DNA from: Phycisphaerales bacterium
GTDB lineage: Bacteria; Planctomycetota; Phycisphaerae; Phycisphaerales; UBA1924
NCBI GenBank assembly: GCA_020850415.1
Contig: JADZER010000040.1
Span: 1 to 64,000, forward strand
Direction: 5' to 3'
Length of the DNA stretch: 64,000 bases
This document shows, piece by piece, positions 8,409 to 16,021 of the stretch (its first letter is position 1; every line of letters begins with the position of its first letter). The position numbers were made by a program, and so were the translations under genes. The notes below the pieces were generated by a model, which ran no database searches, was not told where the DNA came from, and worked only from the letters and a program-made list of their open reading frames with translations.

Positions 8409-9032
8409 TCAGTCCACCCGGCGGGGCGCGATGGTGGCGACCATCCGCATGCTGGCCGACTCGAGGTTGGCGGCGATGGCCGCGTCCTCGAGGTCGTCGG
8501 GGTGGATCGTCAGGTCGACCGTCGCGTACTGCAGGCGCGGGCCGACATCGTAGCGCAGGGTGAACAGGACATGCTGCACATTGGTCAGGAGCGGGTACTC
8601 CTCGGGTTCTCCGACGGGCTCGCCGTCGAGCACCTGGGTCTGGACATACCACAGCTCGTAGGGGGCTTCGCCGCCGGGCGAGGCGTCGCGCCGTTCGATG
8701 CGGACCACCGTCTCCTCCCCCGAGTCCTCGTCGCGCGCGGTGACGAACTCGATCTCGGGCGGGTCGGGGATGAGGACCGGGTCCTGGATCGGGTTCAGCG
8801 GGAAGGGCCCGAAGTCCTCGCCGGTCCGGATCATCGTGGTGAGCCGGTGCATGACCATGCGGGCGACGACATGCGAGCTGGCGCTCTCGGTGGTGGCCTT
8901 GTAGCTCTTGAAGCTCGCGTCGAGCGCCGTGAGCGTCGCGGTCAGCAGCATCGAGCTGATCATCAACGCGACCAGGAGCTCGGCGACGCTGAACCCGCGC
9001 CGGGCGCGTCGGGGTGCGGGGCGGTGGTTCAC
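8409..9032 (-). CDS. PilW/GspJ-like prepilin-type protein
   Basis: The 207-residue protein begins with a short basic leader (RRARRGF) followed by SVAELLVALMISSMLL. This is a type III prepilin signal: cleavage after Gly, methylated Phe, Glu at +5, and a hydrophobic assembly helix. The rest is a mixed domain with polar loops. Position and size match a minor pseudopilin of the PilW/GspJ type. The GTG start at 9032 overlaps the stop of the upstream large gene by 4 nt (GTGA), implying translational coupling. It is the last gene of the minus-strand pilus/secretion cluster. The exact minor-pilin class is inferred from order and length only. Confidence 0.75.
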   Translation of the reverse strand: MNHRPAPRRARRGFSVAELLVALMISSMLLTATLTALDASFKSYKATTESASSHVVARMVMHRLTTMIRTGEDFGPFPLNPIQDPVLIPDPPEIEFVTARDEDSGEETVVRIERRDASPGGEAPYELWYVQTQVLDGEPVGEPEEYPLLTNVQHVLFTLRYDVGPRLQYATVDLTIHPDDLEDAAIAANLESASMRMVATIAPRRVD

Positions 9033-12000
9033 AGCTTGCCCTCCCTGTAGCTCGCGGCGACGGGCAACGCCTTCACCGGCAGCATCAGCCCGTCCGGCAG
9101 CGCCGCGTCGCTGTTGAACTGCAGCCGGATGCGCCCGAACCCGTTGAACGGCACCGACACGGCCCCCGCGTCGAACTCGTCCTCTGTCGGCGTCTCGTCG
9201 GGACCCAGATCGGCGAACCCGTCGCCGTTGAGGTCCCAGCCGACGATCTTCACCCCGTCGACCTCCGGGAGGTCCCACGGGTCGTACGACTCCTCGTCCC
9301 CGTCCTCGGGGCCGAAGTATCCCAGGCTGGCGTTGAACCCCGCGGGGTTGCCGACCGGGTTGCCCGACACATCCTTCAGCGGGCCCTCGCCGTAGACCGG
9401 CGCGAAGGTCAGCAGCAGGGACCCCTCGATCTCCGCGTTGCCGCGCACATCGAGCACGCCGGCGACCACCGTCCCGTGCAGCTTGACCTCCTGCTCCGGG
9501 GGGCTGTTGAAGGTCCCGACATCCACCGAGAAGTTCGGCAGCATCATCGAGCTCTTGACCAGCTCCGGCAGGTCGACCTCCTCGGGGTTCAGACCCTCGT
9601 CCGTCGGGTGCTCCTGCAGGAATCGCGTCTTGCCGGTGAACTGGAGCTTGTTGCGCACATGCGTGTACTCGTGCGGGACATCGCTGACGATGGAGCCCAC
9701 GAACAGCGAGTCGTGGAAGCGGATGTTGTTGGAGTAGAGGCGGGTGTCCGTCACGCGTGTGGGGACGATCTCGGGCCCCGAGCCGATATCACGGACCGTC
9801 TCGATGATGAGCGGGTCGGGGAGCGCGTCGTAGTCGCTCGCCGAGTAGCTGCCGACCTCGCTGGCGGGGATATCCCCCTTGTCGATCGGCGTCTCGGCCA
9901 TGAGCATGAGCTGGAAGGGGGGCCTGGCCTCCTCGGGCAGGACCGACTCGTCGAGGGGCGGGCAGTCGCACGAGCCCGAGCCCGAGTCGTACTCGTCCGA
10001 GTCGTCGCCGAAGACCCAGCGCTCGCGCTGGGGGGCGGGGCGCTCGGTGTCGGAGTCCCAGACCATCTTGCCGTACTCGTTCCAGGCGAGCTGGGGCTTG
10101 TCGTCGTCGAGGGCGTTGAAGTTGTCGGCGTGGGCGCGGACATAGGTGGCCCCGACAAAGGTGCACTCGACGAACAGCCCGTTGAGGCCCTCGGGGATCT
10201 GCACATCGCGGAAGACCATGTGCTCGAAGACGGGCCGGTAGTACCAGTCCACGGGGGTCGGGGCGTTGAAGGGCATGGGCTCGAAGTAGGCGGAGTCCCA
10301 GTTGTCGGGCAGGCCGTCGAGGTCGGCGTCCTCGTCGAGGCGGAGGAAGCGGGGGTAGTAGACCTGGTTGCCCGAGCCGTCGTCGTAGGAGTCGCCGGAA
10401 TCGTGGGACTCGTCGTAGGTGTCGAGGTCGCCGGTGTCGACGCCCAGGTTGTCGGCGACCTGCTGCCAGAAGTCGTCGCCGTCGGCGGCGGCCTGGATGG
10501 CGGTCTCCGACTCGGTGAAGCTGTCGGCGGTGATGAGGGGGAGGTCGGACTCGGTGGCCTCGAAGACGCGGGGCGGGTCTCCCTTGTCGGGGTTGACGGC
10601 GCCCATGAGGGACTGGTTGTAGTCGGGGTTGGCGGTGGCCCAGGCGGACTCGGCGACGCTGAAGACGAGCTTGCCGTTCACCTTGGTGTAGCGGTCCATG
10701 AGGTCGATGTAGCCGTCGAGGTAGCCGAGCTCGTTGTCGGCGTAGTGCTTGGTGTTGCCGGTGCCGTCGTCGTACCAGAACCAGTCGAGGAACTCCTCGC
10801 CGTCGTCGGGGTCGTAGCGTCCGTCGCGGTCGATGTCCTCGAAGCCGTAGACGCCGTTGCGGTTGCGGTCGGGGGTGGAGGAGTCGATGAGGTAGGCGAG
10901 GTCCTCGTCGATGATCTCGCCCTCGCCGTCGACGAACTCGGACGCGATCTCGACGCGCCCGTCGCCGTCCTCGTCGAAGTGGTTGATGAAGAGGTCGAAC
11001 TCGTCGACGAAGCCGTCGTCGGTGGCGTCGTAGAAGGCGGACTCGGGGTCGGGGTCGCCGCCGTCCATGCCGTAGCCCTCGGGGATGGCGGGGCCCTCGA
11101 TGGGGTGTTCGGGCCGGAGGCGGTTGTCGCCGTCGATATCGACATCGGGGTCGCTGGCGGCCTCGTAGAACGCCTCGAGCTTGGAGTCGAGCGTGGGGTC
11201 GATGTACATGAAGTCGGACTTGGTGACGAGGGGGTCGCCGTTCTCGAAGTCGAGCGCATCGAAGCGGGCGCCCAGGTCGCCGACGATCTGGACATTCTTC
11301 CCGATGAGGATGCGGCTGGGGCTGACGACGGCCTGGTCGAGCCGCTTGGAGATGCGGTAGTCCCGCATGATCGTCCGCGTCATGGGCGGGCGGTTCTCCT
11401 GGAAGTCGTAGCCGATGACGATGATGCGGACATCGGTGCCGTTGGCGAGGGGGGCGTAGACGATCTGGTAGCCGGCGGGCGGGGGCCCGTCGTCGGCGGG
11501 GGTGTCGATGGCGACGATGGGCGTGATGATCCACTCGTCGGCGGCGTAGACATCGGGGTCGGCCTCGGGCCAGGCGCTGGTCATCTGGGGCTCGGAGATG
11601 TCGGAGTCGGACTCGACGATGATGTTGTCGTCGAGGGCGTGGAGGAACATCAGGGCCTCGGCGAGGTTGGCGGGGACATCCTCGTAGCCGAGGGGGTTGG
11701 CGGTGACGGTGTACTCGCCCCAGCCGCTGAGGCTGCCGCTCCAGAGGGAGTCGACGAAGGAGGCGGACATGTCGCTCTCCTCGACGACGAACCGGCTGGC
11801 GGACATGGCGATGCGTTCCTGGGCGACGATGAGGCCGGTCTCGGCGGCGCCGAGGGCGCAGGTCACCTGGAGGTGGGTGGCGGCGGTGCGGATGTTGCCG
11901 CGGCTGGAGATGGCCATGGCGGCCACGAGCGAGCCGAAGAGCACGAGGAACATCATGGCGAGGACGGAGACCACGCCGCGCCGGTCGAGGCGTGCGGGCC

Positions 12001-12040
12001 TGCGCCTTGCGTTGCGTGGTTGCTGCGAGCGTGCGGACAC
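9029..12040 (-). CDS. Giant PilX/GspK-like protein with calcium-loop motifs
   Basis: The 1003-residue product starts with a basic leader (ARLDRRG) and a long hydrophobic helix (VVSVLAMMFLVLFGSLVAAMA), then THLQVTCALGAAETG, as in PilX/GspK-type membrane-anchored pilus proteins, which are normally 150-350 residues. The following 900 residues are strongly acidic. At least six DxDxDG-type loops are visible: DIDGDNRL near residue 300, DATDDGFVD near 340, DEDGDGRVE near 355, DRNRNG and DRDGRYDPDDG near 390-415, DADLDGLPD near 567, and DLNGDGFADLG near 937. Such loops bind calcium in dockerin and thrombospondin-3 type repeats. A Cys-x-Cys pair lies within a Ser/Gly-rich segment. It is probably an exported, calcium-stabilised tip or adhesion subunit. 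A long opposite-strand frame here is a mirror artefact. Confidence 0.75.
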   Translation of the reverse strand: MSARSQQPRNARRRPARLDRRGVVSVLAMMFLVLFGSLVAAMAISSRGNIRTAATHLQVTCALGAAETGLIVAQERIAMSASRFVVEESDMSASFVDSLWSGSLSGWGEYTVTANPLGYEDVPANLAEALMFLHALDDNIIVESDSDISEPQMTSAWPEADPDVYAADEWIITPIVAIDTPADDGPPPAGYQIVYAPLANGTDVRIIVIGYDFQENRPPMTRTIMRDYRISKRLDQAVVSPSRILIGKNVQIVGDLGARFDALDFENGDPLVTKSDFMYIDPTLDSKLEAFYEAASDPDVDIDGDNRLRPEHPIEGPAIPEGYGMDGGDPDPESAFYDATDDGFVDEFDLFINHFDEDGDGRVEIASEFVDGEGEIIDEDLAYLIDSSTPDRNRNGVYGFEDIDRDGRYDPDDGEEFLDWFWYDDGTGNTKHYADNELGYLDGYIDLMDRYTKVNGKLVFSVAESAWATANPDYNQSLMGAVNPDKGDPPRVFEATESDLPLITADSFTESETAIQAAADGDDFWQQVADNLGVDTGDLDTYDESHDSGDSYDDGSGNQVYYPRFLRLDEDADLDGLPDNWDSAYFEPMPFNAPTPVDWYYRPVFEHMVFRDVQIPEGLNGLFVECTFVGATYVRAHADNFNALDDDKPQLAWNEYGKMVWDSDTERPAPQRERWVFGDDSDEYDSGSGSCDCPPLDESVLPEEARPPFQLMLMAETPIDKGDIPASEVGSYSASDYDALPDPLIIETVRDIGSGPEIVPTRVTDTRLYSNNIRFHDSLFVGSIVSDVPHEYTHVRNKLQFTGKTRFLQEHPTDEGLNPEEVDLPELVKSSMMLPNFSVDVGTFNSPPEQEVKLHGTVVAGVLDVRGNAEIEGSLLLTFAPVYGEGPLKDVSGNPVGNPAGFNASLGYFGPEDGDEESYDPWDLPEVDGVKIVGWDLNGDGFADLGPDETPTEDEFDAGAVSVPFNGFGRIRLQFNSDAALPDGLMLPVKALPVAASYREGKL

Positions 12041-12089
12041 CGTGCTTCTCCTTGTCCCACCCGGTGGGCGCGGCCGTCGAGACCCGCGG

Positions 12090-12761
12090 TTAGGGGACGA
12101 TCCAGCTGACGCGTGCCATCTCGAGCTCCGCGCCGTTGTCGGGGGTGAAGGTCACGACGACGGTGACGCGGAGGGGGAAGTCGTTCATGCCGAGCGGCGG
12201 GAGGCCGCCGGACTCGGACTCGCGCCAGTAGTTGTCGTCGCGGGTGGTCCCGGTGTCGAAGGGCTCGACCTTCTCGACGATGACCTCCTGGGCCCAGCCG
12301 TGCATGGGCTCGGGGTTGCCGTCCTCGTCGGTGCTGACCGAGCCGTCGAGGTTGATCTCGGGGATGATCTCGGCGAGGGCGTTGATGGGCCCGTCCATGT
12401 TGCCCTCGTGCCCGAACCGCATGCCGTCGAGGTCGTCGAGGTCGTCGATGTCGGCGGCGGTCTCCTCGCCGGGCTCGAGGCCGAACGCGTAGCCCATGTC
12501 GGCGTCGAGCCTGCGGACGGGGTCGTGCCTGTGGAGGTCGCGGGTGAACTCGCGGACCTCCTGGGCGAGGAAGGTGCCTGTGGCGGCGTGGGAGGACCAC
12601 AGGTTGCTCTGGATGAAGGCCGACTGGGCCTCGACCATGGCGAGGACGCCGACGCCGAGGATGACGAGCGTGAGGGCGGTCTCGAGGAGGGTGAAGCCTC
12701 TGCGTGCGCGTCGGGGGCGCCGGCGTGTCCTGCGGCTGGTCGGGCTGGCGGTCGGGGTCAT
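12090..12761 (-). CDS. PilV/GspI-like prepilin-type protein
   Basis: The 223-residue protein has the classic N-terminal methylation motif: a basic leader, then GFTLLETALTLVILGVGVLAMVE, with Phe after the cleavage Gly and Glu at +5. The C-terminal domain ends with an immunoglobulin-like or beta segment (LRVTVVVTFTPDNGAELEMARVSWIVP). This is the pattern of minor pilins PilV/GspI. The ATG at 12761 was chosen because it leads directly into the basic leader; the longer frame upstream would place a Pro-rich segment ahead of the leader. It lies between pilC and the giant PilX-like gene and is probably co-transcribed with them. Confidence 0.78.
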   Translation of the reverse strand: MTPTASPTSRRTRRRPRRARRGFTLLETALTLVILGVGVLAMVEAQSAFIQSNLWSSHAATGTFLAQEVREFTRDLHRHDPVRRLDADMGYAFGLEPGEETAADIDDLDDLDGMRFGHEGNMDGPINALAEIIPEINLDGSVSTDEDGNPEPMHGWAQEVIVEKVEPFDTGTTRDDNYWRESESGGLPPLGMNDFPLRVTVVVTFTPDNGAELEMARVSWIVP

Positions 12762-12836
12762 GCTCGGGCTCCACGGGTGCAGGGCGCGGCCCGAGGTCGC
12801 TGGGCTAGCGCGGCCCGACCCCGCCGCAAGCATCGG

Positions 12837-14060
12837 TTACTGCACGAGCTGGCTCATCTTGAAGATCGGGAGAATGATGGCCATCGCGATGAATCCAACG
12901 ACTGAACCCATTACAACGATCATGATGGGCTCGATCATGCTCGTGACGGCCTTGATCTGGTCCTTTAACTGCTTGGAGTAGTAGTCGCTGATCTCGTCGA
13001 GCACCTCTCCGAGCTTTCCGGACTCTTCGCCGGCGGCGACCATCTGGACGACCGAGCGGGGCATGAGGCCGTCCTTGAGGAGCGGCCCGGTGATCTTGCG
13101 TCCCTGCTTGACGGAGGAGTGGACCCGGTGCCACATGCCCTTGTAGAGCTGGTTGCCGGAGATGTCGCCGGTGATGGTGAGCGTGTCGAGCATGGGGACG
13201 CCGGCGTTGATGAGCTGGCCCATGGTCTGGAGCGAGCGGCTGATGTACAGCGACTGGAACATGCCCTTGAAGAGGGGGAGGGTGAGCTTGAGCTTGTCGA
13301 CCCAGAAGGAGCCGACCTCGGTCTTGAGCACGACGAAGATCATGCCGGCGAGGGCGACGACGCCGCCGAGGATGAAGGGCCACTCGGCGGTCATGAAGTG
13401 GCTGAGGCTCATGAGGAACCGGGTGGCCCAGGGGAGGACATCTTCCTTGCCCTCGAAGACGAGGTAGAAGCGCGGGAGGACGAAGGCGAGGAGGAAGACG
13501 GTGACGCCGACGGCGAGTGTCCCGATGATGCCGGGGTAGATGGAGGCGCCGACGACCATCTTGCGGGTCTCGATCTGCTGGCCGATGTACCCGGCGATGC
13601 GGTCGAGCATCTCGCTGAAGGAGCCGGACATCTCGGAGGCGCGGACCATGGAGACATAGAGGGGCCCGAAGAGCTTGGGGAACTTGGTGATGGCCTCGGA
13701 GAACTGCTTGCCGCTCTCGACATCGTCCTTGAGGCTGTTGACGACCTTCCGGAACGCGGCGTGGTTGGTCTGCTCGGCGATGCCGTCGAGCGCGGCCCGG
13801 AGGTTGATGCCGGCCCGGATCATGACGGCGAGCTGGGTGGTGAAGTCGAGGACATTCTTGGTGGTGGGCTTCCGGGAGTTGATCCGGGCGAAGAACTCGC
13901 CGACGCCGGCGCCGGCCTCCTTGGGCGCCGGGGAGAGGGCCATGACATGCATGCCCTGCCCTCGGAGCGCGGAGGCGGCGGCGGCGACGGACTCGGCGTT
14001 GAGTGTCCCCGCGGTGACCTGTCCGGCGCCGTTTCGTGCCTGGTAGCGGTAGGTTGGCAT
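12837..14060 (-). CDS. pilC: Type IV pilus / type II secretion inner-membrane platform protein (PilC/GspF)
   Basis: The 407-residue product is the polytopic inner-membrane platform that couples the cytosolic ATPases to pilin assembly. It begins MPTYRYQARNGAGQVTAGTL, the usual GspF/PilC opening. Two T2SSF domains follow, each ending in hydrophobic segments (for example FLLAFVLPRFYLVF and GGVVALAGMIFVVL). The C-terminal half carries the conserved stretch SLQTMGQLINAGVPMLDTL, and the final membrane segment has EPIMIVVMGSVVGFI. Length is as expected. It starts 15 nt after the pilT stop, so one transcript is likely. Lower synonymous GC at the very 3' end is visible but minor. Confidence 0.93.
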   Translation of the reverse strand: MPTYRYQARNGAGQVTAGTLNAESVAAAASALRGQGMHVMALSPAPKEAGAGVGEFFARINSRKPTTKNVLDFTTQLAVMIRAGINLRAALDGIAEQTNHAAFRKVVNSLKDDVESGKQFSEAITKFPKLFGPLYVSMVRASEMSGSFSEMLDRIAGYIGQQIETRKMVVGASIYPGIIGTLAVGVTVFLLAFVLPRFYLVFEGKEDVLPWATRFLMSLSHFMTAEWPFILGGVVALAGMIFVVLKTEVGSFWVDKLKLTLPLFKGMFQSLYISRSLQTMGQLINAGVPMLDTLTITGDISGNQLYKGMWHRVHSSVKQGRKITGPLLKDGLMPRSVVQMVAAGEESGKLGEVLDEISDYYSKQLKDQIKAVTSMIEPIMIVVMGSVVGFIAMAIILPIFKMSQLVQ

Positions 14061-14075
14061 GGTTTACCTCTGGCC

Positions 14076-15197
14076 TCAGGCCGCGAGCTGCCGGGCGATC
14101 TTGTCGGGGTGGACGGCCTGGGCGATGGCGTCTTCCTTGCTGATCTTGCCGTTGAAGTACAGCTCGCCGATGGCGGTGTCCAGGCTGCACATGCCGATGG
14201 CCCGGTTGGTCTCGATGACATTGGGGATTTCGAAGGTGCGGCTCTCACGGATGAGGTTCCGCACGGCGGGCGTGCAGAGCAGGACCTCCACGGCGGGCAC
14301 CATGCCGGGCTGGTCCTGCCTGGTGAAGAGGGTCTGGGAGACGACGGCCTGGAGGGTTCCGGCGAGCATCGCGCGGATCTGGTTCTGCTGGCCGGCGGGG
14401 TACATGTCGATGATTCGCTCGACCGTCTGCGAGGCGTTGACGGTGTGGAGCGTGGAGAGCACGAGGTGGCCGGTCTCGGCGGCGGAGATGGCCAGGGCGG
14501 TGGTCTCGAGGTCGCGCATCTCACCGACGAGGATGATGTCGGGGTCCTGACGCAGGGCGTGCTTGAGCCCGGAGGCGAATGTGGGCATGTCCTGACCGAG
14601 CTCGCGCTGCTCGATCAGGCACTTGTCGCTGACGAGGGCGTACTCGACGGGGTCCTCGAGGGTGATGATGTGCTTGGCGTAGCGCTCGTTCATGGCCTGG
14701 ATCATGGCCGCGAGCGTGGTGGACTTGCCCGAGCCGGTGTCGCCGGTGACGAGGACCAGGCCGCGGGGCAGGTAGGTGAGGCGGGCGATAACCTCGGGGA
14801 GACTGAGCTTCTCGAGGGGCGGGACCTTGGTCTTGATGGTTCGGAGCGCCATGGCGACGGCGGCCCGCTGCATGTGGGCGTTGACGCGGTAGCGTCCGAA
14901 CTTGGGGTTGGCGAAGGAGAAGTCGGCGTCCTTCTGGCGTTCGAAGATGGACTGCGCCTCGTCGGAGGCGATCTGCTTGAAGTAGCCGGCGACATTGGCC
15001 GGGGTCAGCTCGGGCAGGTCCATGCGTTGGACGACCTGGTGGACCCGCATCGTCGGCTGGTGGCCGGCGACGATGTGGATATCGGAGGCGTCAGACTCGT
15101 GCGCGTACTGCAGGATCTTCTCAAGCTCCACGGGTGTGCCTCCGGCGCCCGCCTGCGCCGCCGGAGCGGCCGCGCGTGGCGGGCCGGTGGCAGTCAT
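14076..15197 (-). CDS. pilT: Type IV pilus retraction ATPase (PilT)
   Basis: The 373-residue protein is a hexameric AAA-like secretion ATPase that powers pilus retraction or recycling of assembled pilins. Seen: Walker A GDTGSGKST at 152-160, an Asp/Glu box HIITLEDPVEY at about 176-186, Walker B IILVGEMRD at 221-229, and the His box GHLVLSTLHT. PilT character is supported by the length and by the N-terminal segment LQYAHESDASDIHIVAG. The start at 15197 adds a 22-residue Ala/Gly/Pro leader before VELEKIL; an in-frame GTG there is an alternative start. First gene of the pilus cluster; no PilB-type assembly ATPase or secretin lies in the window. Confidence 0.93.
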   Translation of the reverse strand: MTATGPPRAAAPAAQAGAGGTPVELEKILQYAHESDASDIHIVAGHQPTMRVHQVVQRMDLPELTPANVAGYFKQIASDEAQSIFERQKDADFSFANPKFGRYRVNAHMQRAAVAMALRTIKTKVPPLEKLSLPEVIARLTYLPRGLVLVTGDTGSGKSTTLAAMIQAMNERYAKHIITLEDPVEYALVSDKCLIEQRELGQDMPTFASGLKHALRQDPDIILVGEMRDLETTALAISAAETGHLVLSTLHTVNASQTVERIIDMYPAGQQNQIRAMLAGTLQAVVSQTLFTRQDQPGMVPAVEVLLCTPAVRNLIRESRTFEIPNVIETNRAIGMCSLDTAIGELYFNGKISKEDAIAQAVHPDKIARQLAA

Positions 15198-15354
15198 CGG
15201 CGCGCGTGCGTCGGCCGTTCACCGGGCCCCCGAGTCGGCGCAGTCGCGCACCGGGTCCCCGCCCGCCGATCCGGCACAGGCCACGCCGGCGGCAGGGTCT
15301 TCGCAACCGGCTCGACCGGTCAGGGCGACCCGACCGGCACAACCGGCACGGGCG

Positions 15355-15828
15355 CTACAGACCGGCGGCGGCGTCCCGGGCGGCGACGGCGAGCTGGTCG
15401 CACCGTTCGTTCTCGGGGTGCTCGCTGTGGCCCCGGACCCAATGGAAACGGACCTGGTGGTCGGCGATGAGCTCGTCCAGCCGGGTCCAAAGGTCCTGGT
15501 TCTTCACGGGCTTCTTGTCGGCCGTCTTCCAGCCCCGTTTCTTCCAGGCGGCCATCCACTCTTTGAGGCCTTTGAGGACATACTGGGAGTCGGAGTAGAG
15601 GTCGACCTCGCTGGGCCGTGTGAGGGCCTCGAGGCCCCGGATGACCGCGGTGAGCTCCATGCGGGTATTGGTCGTGGCGGGGTCGCCGCCGGAGGCCTCG
15701 CGTTCCTTCTTTGTAGAGGGGTGTCTGAGGATGTACGCCCAGCCGCCGGGCCCGGGGTTGCCCGAGCAGGCGCCGTCGGTGTAGAGCTCGACCGTTGCGT
15801 TCTGTTTGGTGGGGCGGGGGTCGGCCAT
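15355..15828 (-). CDS. rnhA: Ribonuclease HI
   Basis: This 157-residue enzyme cleaves the RNA strand of RNA-DNA hybrids during replication and R-loop removal. All four catalytic acidic residues are present: D18 in [12 protein letters not shown]58 in TRMELTA, D80 in LYSDSQYV and D144 in NERCDQL. The basic handle [16 protein letters not shown] is present. The ATG at 15828 is preceded by a TACAGT hexamer 7 nt upstream (15836-15841) and no ribosome binding site, suggesting a leaderless message. It lies between the pilus cluster and purL with no clear functional link to either. Confidence 0.95.
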   Translation of the reverse strand: MADPRPTKQNATVELYTDGACSGNPGPGGWAYILRHPSTKKEREASGGDPATTNTRMELTAVIRGLEALTRPSEVDLYSDSQYVLKGLKEWMAAWKKRGWKTADKKPVKNQDLWTRLDELIADHQVRFHWVRGHSEHPENERCDQLAVAARDAAAGL

Positions 15829-15835
15829 GGGGCGG

Positions 15836-15841
15836 ACTGTA
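15836..15841 (-). promoter_or_regulatory. Leaderless-type -10 element of rnhA
   Basis: TACAGT on the minus strand, 7 nt before the rnhA ATG. With transcription starting about 7 nt after a -10 box, the message would begin at or next to the start codon. Confidence 0.45.
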
Positions 15842-15844
15842 CCC

Positions 15845-15975
15845 GGTGGCACGGCTCTCCGAGCCCCGGGCCCGGCCGGCGGGCCTTGCGGCGCGAGCGG
15901 GGGCACTCATTCCACGGCTCGGAGAGCCGTGCCACCGTGGGGGCCTCGACTCACGGCTCGGAGAGCCGTGCCACC
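15845..15975. repeat. Three copies of a palindromic REP-like element
   Basis: CACGGCTCGGAGAGCCGTG forms an 8-bp hairpin. It occurs complete at 15914-15932 and 15953-15971, each followed by CCACC, and as a partial reverse-orientation copy at 15845-15865 (GGTGGCACGGCTCTCCGAGCC). All three lie between the divergent rnhA and purL genes. Copies of this kind are, from memory, common in planctomycete genomes. They resemble REP elements. Confidence 0.7.
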
Positions 15976-16010
15976 TCGGGAGCCTCGCGGGTTCTCGGAC
16001 AGACGGGCCA

Positions 16011-16016
16011 TACCAT
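16011..16016 (+). promoter_or_regulatory. Leaderless-type -10 element of purL
   Basis: TACCAT with a 5-nt spacer (CGGCC) before the purL ATG at 16022. No ribosome binding site precedes that ATG. Confidence 0.45.
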
Positions 16017-16021
16017 CGGCC

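Noticed and set aside
9014-12109. Open frame of about 1000 codons on the plus strand opposite the giant pilin-like gene
   Set aside because: Its product is a Val/Gly/Asp/Glu-rich mirror of the GC-rich antisense strand with no domain, while the minus frame has a signal helix and coherent motifs.
8409-15197. Complete type II secretion operon
   Set aside because: No GspE/PilB, GspD, GspL or GspM-like gene is present; only PilT, PilC and prepilin-like genes.
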